Origin: Lachnospiraceae bacterium UBA3643 | GTDB taxonomy: Bacteria; Bacillota; Clostridia; Lachnospirales; Lachnospiraceae | Length of the DNA stretch: 17,734 nucleotides | Direction of reading: 5' to 3' | NCBI GenBank assembly: GCA_002373855.1 | Contig: DFKO01000228.1 | Location: 1 to 17,734 of the forward strand | In this document: in pieces, positions 15,918 to 17,734 of the stretch | How the letters are laid out: each line of letters starts with the position of its first letter | Numbering within the stretch: the stretch's first letter is position 1 | The notes under the pieces: generated by a model | What the model saw: only the letters and a program-made list of their open reading frames with translations | Databases searched by the model: none | What the model was told of the DNA's origin: nothing | Translations under genes and position numbers: made by a program

Positions 15918-16379
15918 ATGGACGTAAGAAAAGAAGGTATTCAGGAAGTCATCACAAAGTATAAAGGTGATGTGGAGAAGCTGATCAAGTATCTCCCATG
16001 GCTTTTGCAGAATGATAAAAAGAATCTTAAAAACAATATTAATCCGGACGAAAACGGTTCTGAACTTTCCATGAAAGTGCCTGTCTATGACTCGACGCTC
16101 CTTGCATTTATAAAGACTGCCAGGACCACATCGTTTATAAACCGTAATTATGTATATACTTATTCGACATATCGGATAAAGACGGCGGCAGATGAACTTA
16201 AGTTTATAGAGCGTGCCCAGATAATGGATATGCAAAAGCTCGGAGATATATTATCAAAGTATGTGATAAAAGGCATGACAAAAGGTTCTGTATGGTCAGA
16301 GGGCATGGAGGCAGGTGTCTATTGCGCCCTGGTTGGCAAGATGAAGGAACTGATCGAATTCTGGACCGTGCCGATGTAG
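15918..16379 (+). CDS. Uncharacterised 153-residue protein, possibly DUF6508-like
   Basis: 153 residues, soluble, predicted mostly helical, with no signal peptide or membrane segment. The second half, with a Leu-rich helix (MQKLGDILSKYVIKG) and the end SVWSEGMEAGVYCALVGKMK, reminds me of the DUF6508 pattern (a helix, then a W/F..G.. segment, then a long helix). I cannot confirm that without a profile search, so the family is tentative and the function unknown. A near-perfect AGGAGG just before the ATG supports the start and strong translation. It is 12 bp downstream of the kinase and 17 bp upstream of the TetR gene, so the three are very likely cotranscribed. Confidence 0.75.
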   Translation: MDVRKEGIQEVITKYKGDVEKLIKYLPWLLQNDKKNLKNNINPDENGSELSMKVPVYDSTLLAFIKTARTTSFINRNYVYTYSTYRIKTAADELKFIERAQIMDMQKLGDILSKYVIKGMTKGSVWSEGMEAGVYCALVGKMKELIEFWTVPM

Positions 16380-16384
16380 GAAAA

Positions 16385-16390
16385 AGGGGG
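16385..16390 (+). promoter_or_regulatory. Ribosome site that sets the TetR start
   Basis: GGGGG at 16386-16390 stands 6 bases before the ATG at 16397. The reading frame is open much further upstream (to about 16292), but that part overlaps the previous gene and codes nothing like a TetR N-terminus, so this site marks the true start. Confidence 0.7.
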
Positions 16391-16396
16391 TTACAT

Positions 16397-16990
16397 ATGA
16401 GTGATAAAGCATTAAAGAAAAAACAACTGATAATCGAAAAATCCCGTGATGTATTTGCAAGGAAGGGATACAGGGCCGTGACGATGAAGGACCTGGTGGA
16501 AGCGTGCGGTATATCAAGAGGCGGCCTTTACCTTTACTTTGACTGTGTGGAGGCTGTATTTAAAGGAGTCATCGAGTCGGAGAGCAAAAAAGGCGACCCT
16601 GACATTATCGGCATGATGCCGAGCAATCCGAGGACCATTGATTACTTAAAGCTCTTCTTTCATGAGCAAAAGAGAGATATACTGCGGGGCGGCGACAGTC
16701 TGCTCTCGGCCATGTATGAATACTCTTTTGAGAAAAACGGCAAGGAGAGCGAAGAGCAGACCCTCATCGCATCCCAGTTTGATAAGAGCGTGTCATTTCT
16801 GACTGCACTTATCAAAAAGGGCAACGAGCTCAGCGATGTGAACTGTGAGGAACCGGCAGACTTTGCCATGTCAGTAATGATATCTTTAGAGGGCATGCGG
16901 GTACTCTCAAGGTGTATGACACTGTCCGAGCAGATGGTTAATACCAGGATATCTGCACTGTTAGCCCCGATATTGCCAAAGCAACAGTGA
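16397..16990 (+). CDS. TetR/AcrR-family transcriptional regulator
   Basis: 197 residues, typical TetR length. The N-terminal DNA-binding domain reads RDVFARKGYRAVTMKDLVEA, then CGISRGGLYLYFDCVEAVFK: the helix-turn-helix is about residues 28-47, with the TetR mark LYLYF. The C-terminal part (about 60-197) is all-helical and should hold ligand binding and dimerisation. It cannot be assigned to a ligand class. The start at 16397 is chosen for the GGGGG ribosome site and the family-like N-terminus; a longer frame from 16292 overlaps the previous gene by 88 bp and is rejected. There is no divergent gene or efflux gene nearby, so its targets may be its own unit or elsewhere. The promoter of purL overlaps its last codons. 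Confidence 0.9.
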   Translation: MSDKALKKKQLIIEKSRDVFARKGYRAVTMKDLVEACGISRGGLYLYFDCVEAVFKGVIESESKKGDPDIIGMMPSNPRTIDYLKLFFHEQKRDILRGGDSLLSAMYEYSFEKNGKESEEQTLIASQFDKSVSFLTALIKKGNELSDVNCEEPADFAMSVMISLEGMRVLSRCMTLSEQMVNTRISALLAPILPKQQ

Positions 16991-17002
16991 AAATAGTATA
17001 AT
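16973..17002 (+). promoter_or_regulatory. Sigma-A-like promoter for purL, overlapping the end of tetR
   Basis: TTGCCA (16973-16978, five of six to TTGACA) and a perfect TATAAT (16997-17002) are separated by 18 bp. Transcription would start near 17009, giving a leader of about 40 bases that is too short for a purine riboswitch. The -35 box lies within the last codons of tetR. No obvious terminator separates tetR from this promoter, so some read-through into purL is possible. The weak point is the 18-bp spacer. Confidence 0.65.
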
Positions 17003-17029
17003 TAAACCCGTATTACCATTTTTATTTTT

Positions 17030-17034
17030 GGAGG
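17030..17034 (+). promoter_or_regulatory. Ribosome site of purL with unusually long spacing
   Basis: GGAGG at 17030-17034 is perfect but lies 14 bases before the ATG at 17049. An in-frame ATT at 17040 sits at a closer spacing (5 bases) and would add three residues. The ATG is preferred because family proteins begin close to the RRIYVEKK-type stretch. Confidence 0.6.
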
Positions 17035-17048
17035 AAAAAATTAAACAA

Positions 17049-17734
17049 ATGAGCGACGACGTCAAACGAATCTACGTTGAAAAGAAAAAGGAATTTGCTG
17101 TAAAGGCTAACGAGTTAAAAGAAGAGATTATCGGATATCTCGGCATAGCAGTTAAGGACATCAGAGTATTCATCAGATATGATGTGATGAACATTTCGGA
17201 TGAGGTCTTTGACAGAGCCTGCCATCTTATTTTCTCAGAGCCACCCGTAGATGATTTCTATCTTGAAAACATAGATATACCTGATGGAGCAAGAGTATTC
17301 TCCGTAGAGTATCTCCCCGGACAGTACGATCAGAGAGCTGATTCTGCAGTTCAGTGCGTTCAGTTTTTGGATGAAAACCAGCAGCCTATCATAAAGACTG
17401 CAGTCACATATATGATCATCGGTGATATCTCCGATGATGAATTCGACAAGATCAAAAATCATTGCATCAACCCGGTTGACTCAAGGGAGACAGGCCTTAA
17501 GAAGCCCGATACCCTGGTGACAGAGTTTGAGGAGCCCGCACCCGTTAAGATATTTGACGGATTTATAAATATGGACGAGGTGGCCTTAAAGGAACTCTAT
17601 GAGTCACTTTCTCTTGCAATGACTTTCAATGATTTCCTTCACATCAAGAATTATTTTACAAACGAGGAAAAGCGCGATCCCTCAATGACAGAGATCAGAG
17701 TTCTCGATACATACTGGTCAGACCACTGCCGTCA
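17049..17734 (+). CDS. purL: Phosphoribosylformylglycinamidine (FGAM) synthase, large single-chain type (5' end only)
   Basis: 228 residues are visible and the frame runs off the right edge. The protein starts MSDDVKRIYVEKKKEFAVKA, has the region DQRADSAVQCVQFL, then FINMDEVALKELYESLSLAM, and ends in VLDTYWSDHCRH, the strongly conserved segment that introduces the first ATP-binding domain of PurL. FGAM synthase makes FGAM from FGAR, glutamine and ATP in step four of purine synthesis. The long N-terminal domain before the SDHCRH motif shows the large type in which synthetase and glutaminase are one chain of about 1200-1300 residues, common in Clostridia, rather than the small PurL-PurQ-PurS complex. 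It is a housekeeping gene with its own promoter, so it probably marks the right border of the motility and signalling region. Confidence 0.95.
   Translation, partial: MSDDVKRIYVEKKKEFAVKANELKEEIIGYLGIAVKDIRVFIRYDVMNISDEVFDRACHLIFSEPPVDDFYLENIDIPDGARVFSVEYLPGQYDQRADSAVQCVQFLDENQQPIIKTAVTYMIIGDISDDEFDKIKNHCINPVDSRETGLKKPDTLVTEFEEPAPVKIFDGFINMDEVALKELYESLSLAMTFNDFLHIKNYFTNEEKRDPSMTEIRVLDTYWSDHCR

Noticed and set aside
15753..16235. Open frame on the - strand across the kinase end and the next gene (160 codons)
   Set aside because: It would cross two + strand genes that have their own AGGAGG ribosome site and conserved sequence; no support for translation of the other strand.
16292..16396. Upstream extension of the TetR frame overlapping the previous gene
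   Set aside because: The added 35 residues do not resemble a TetR N-terminus, and a good ribosome site stands just before the ATG at 16397.
16991..17048. Purine riboswitch or PurR-type box before purL
   Set aside because: The leader is only about 40 bases, with no aptamer-like paired arms or terminator.

Overview
This window is a motility and chemotaxis region from a Gram-positive, low-to-middle GC bacterium. Gene order, codon habits (frequent AGA/AGG for Arg and ATA for Ile), strong GGAGG-type ribosome sites and the large PurL-type protein at the right edge suggest a motile Lachnospiraceae member (Butyrivibrio/Roseburia-like). The genus is an inference. All supported genes lie on the + strand.

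Layout: (1) 1-3582 is the 3' end of flhA, then flhF, flhG and a PilZ/YcgR-type c-di-GMP receptor, ending in a very large nested hairpin with a T-tract (3623-3710). (2) An extended -10 promoter at 3780-3807 starts a second unit: cheB, cheA, cheW, cheC, cheD, a small two-helix membrane protein, the flagellar sigma factor fliA/sigD, fapA (DUF342), a SwrB-position membrane-anchored coiled-coil protein (DUF6115-like) and a short membrane protein with an MltG/YceG-like C-terminal domain but no lytic domain. (3) Almost without a gap this runs into a 7TM hybrid histidine kinase (kinase, receiver, HPt), a 153-residue protein of unknown function and a TetR-family regulator. (4) A sigma-A-like promoter overlapping the end of tetR drives purL (FGAM synthase), which runs off the right edge.

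How it works together: FlhA is the export gate. FlhF and FlhG are the GTPase/ATPase pair that sets flagellar placement and number. The PilZ protein would let c-di-GMP brake the motor. CheA/CheW form the signalling core with receptors, CheB/CheC/CheD are the three adaptation arms known from Bacillus subtilis, and FliA turns on late flagellar genes. The order flhA-flhF-flhG-(pilZ)-cheB-cheA-cheW-cheC-cheD-(x)-fliA closely follows the B. subtilis fla/che operon, with insertions. CheY and CheR are not in this window.

Most of the window is well-understood biology. I did not find a clear undescribed defence or mobile system. The less explained parts are the 83-nt nested palindrome flanked by 10-bp direct repeats, the small membrane protein between cheD and fliA, the module downstream of fapA, and the kinase/unknown/TetR trio.
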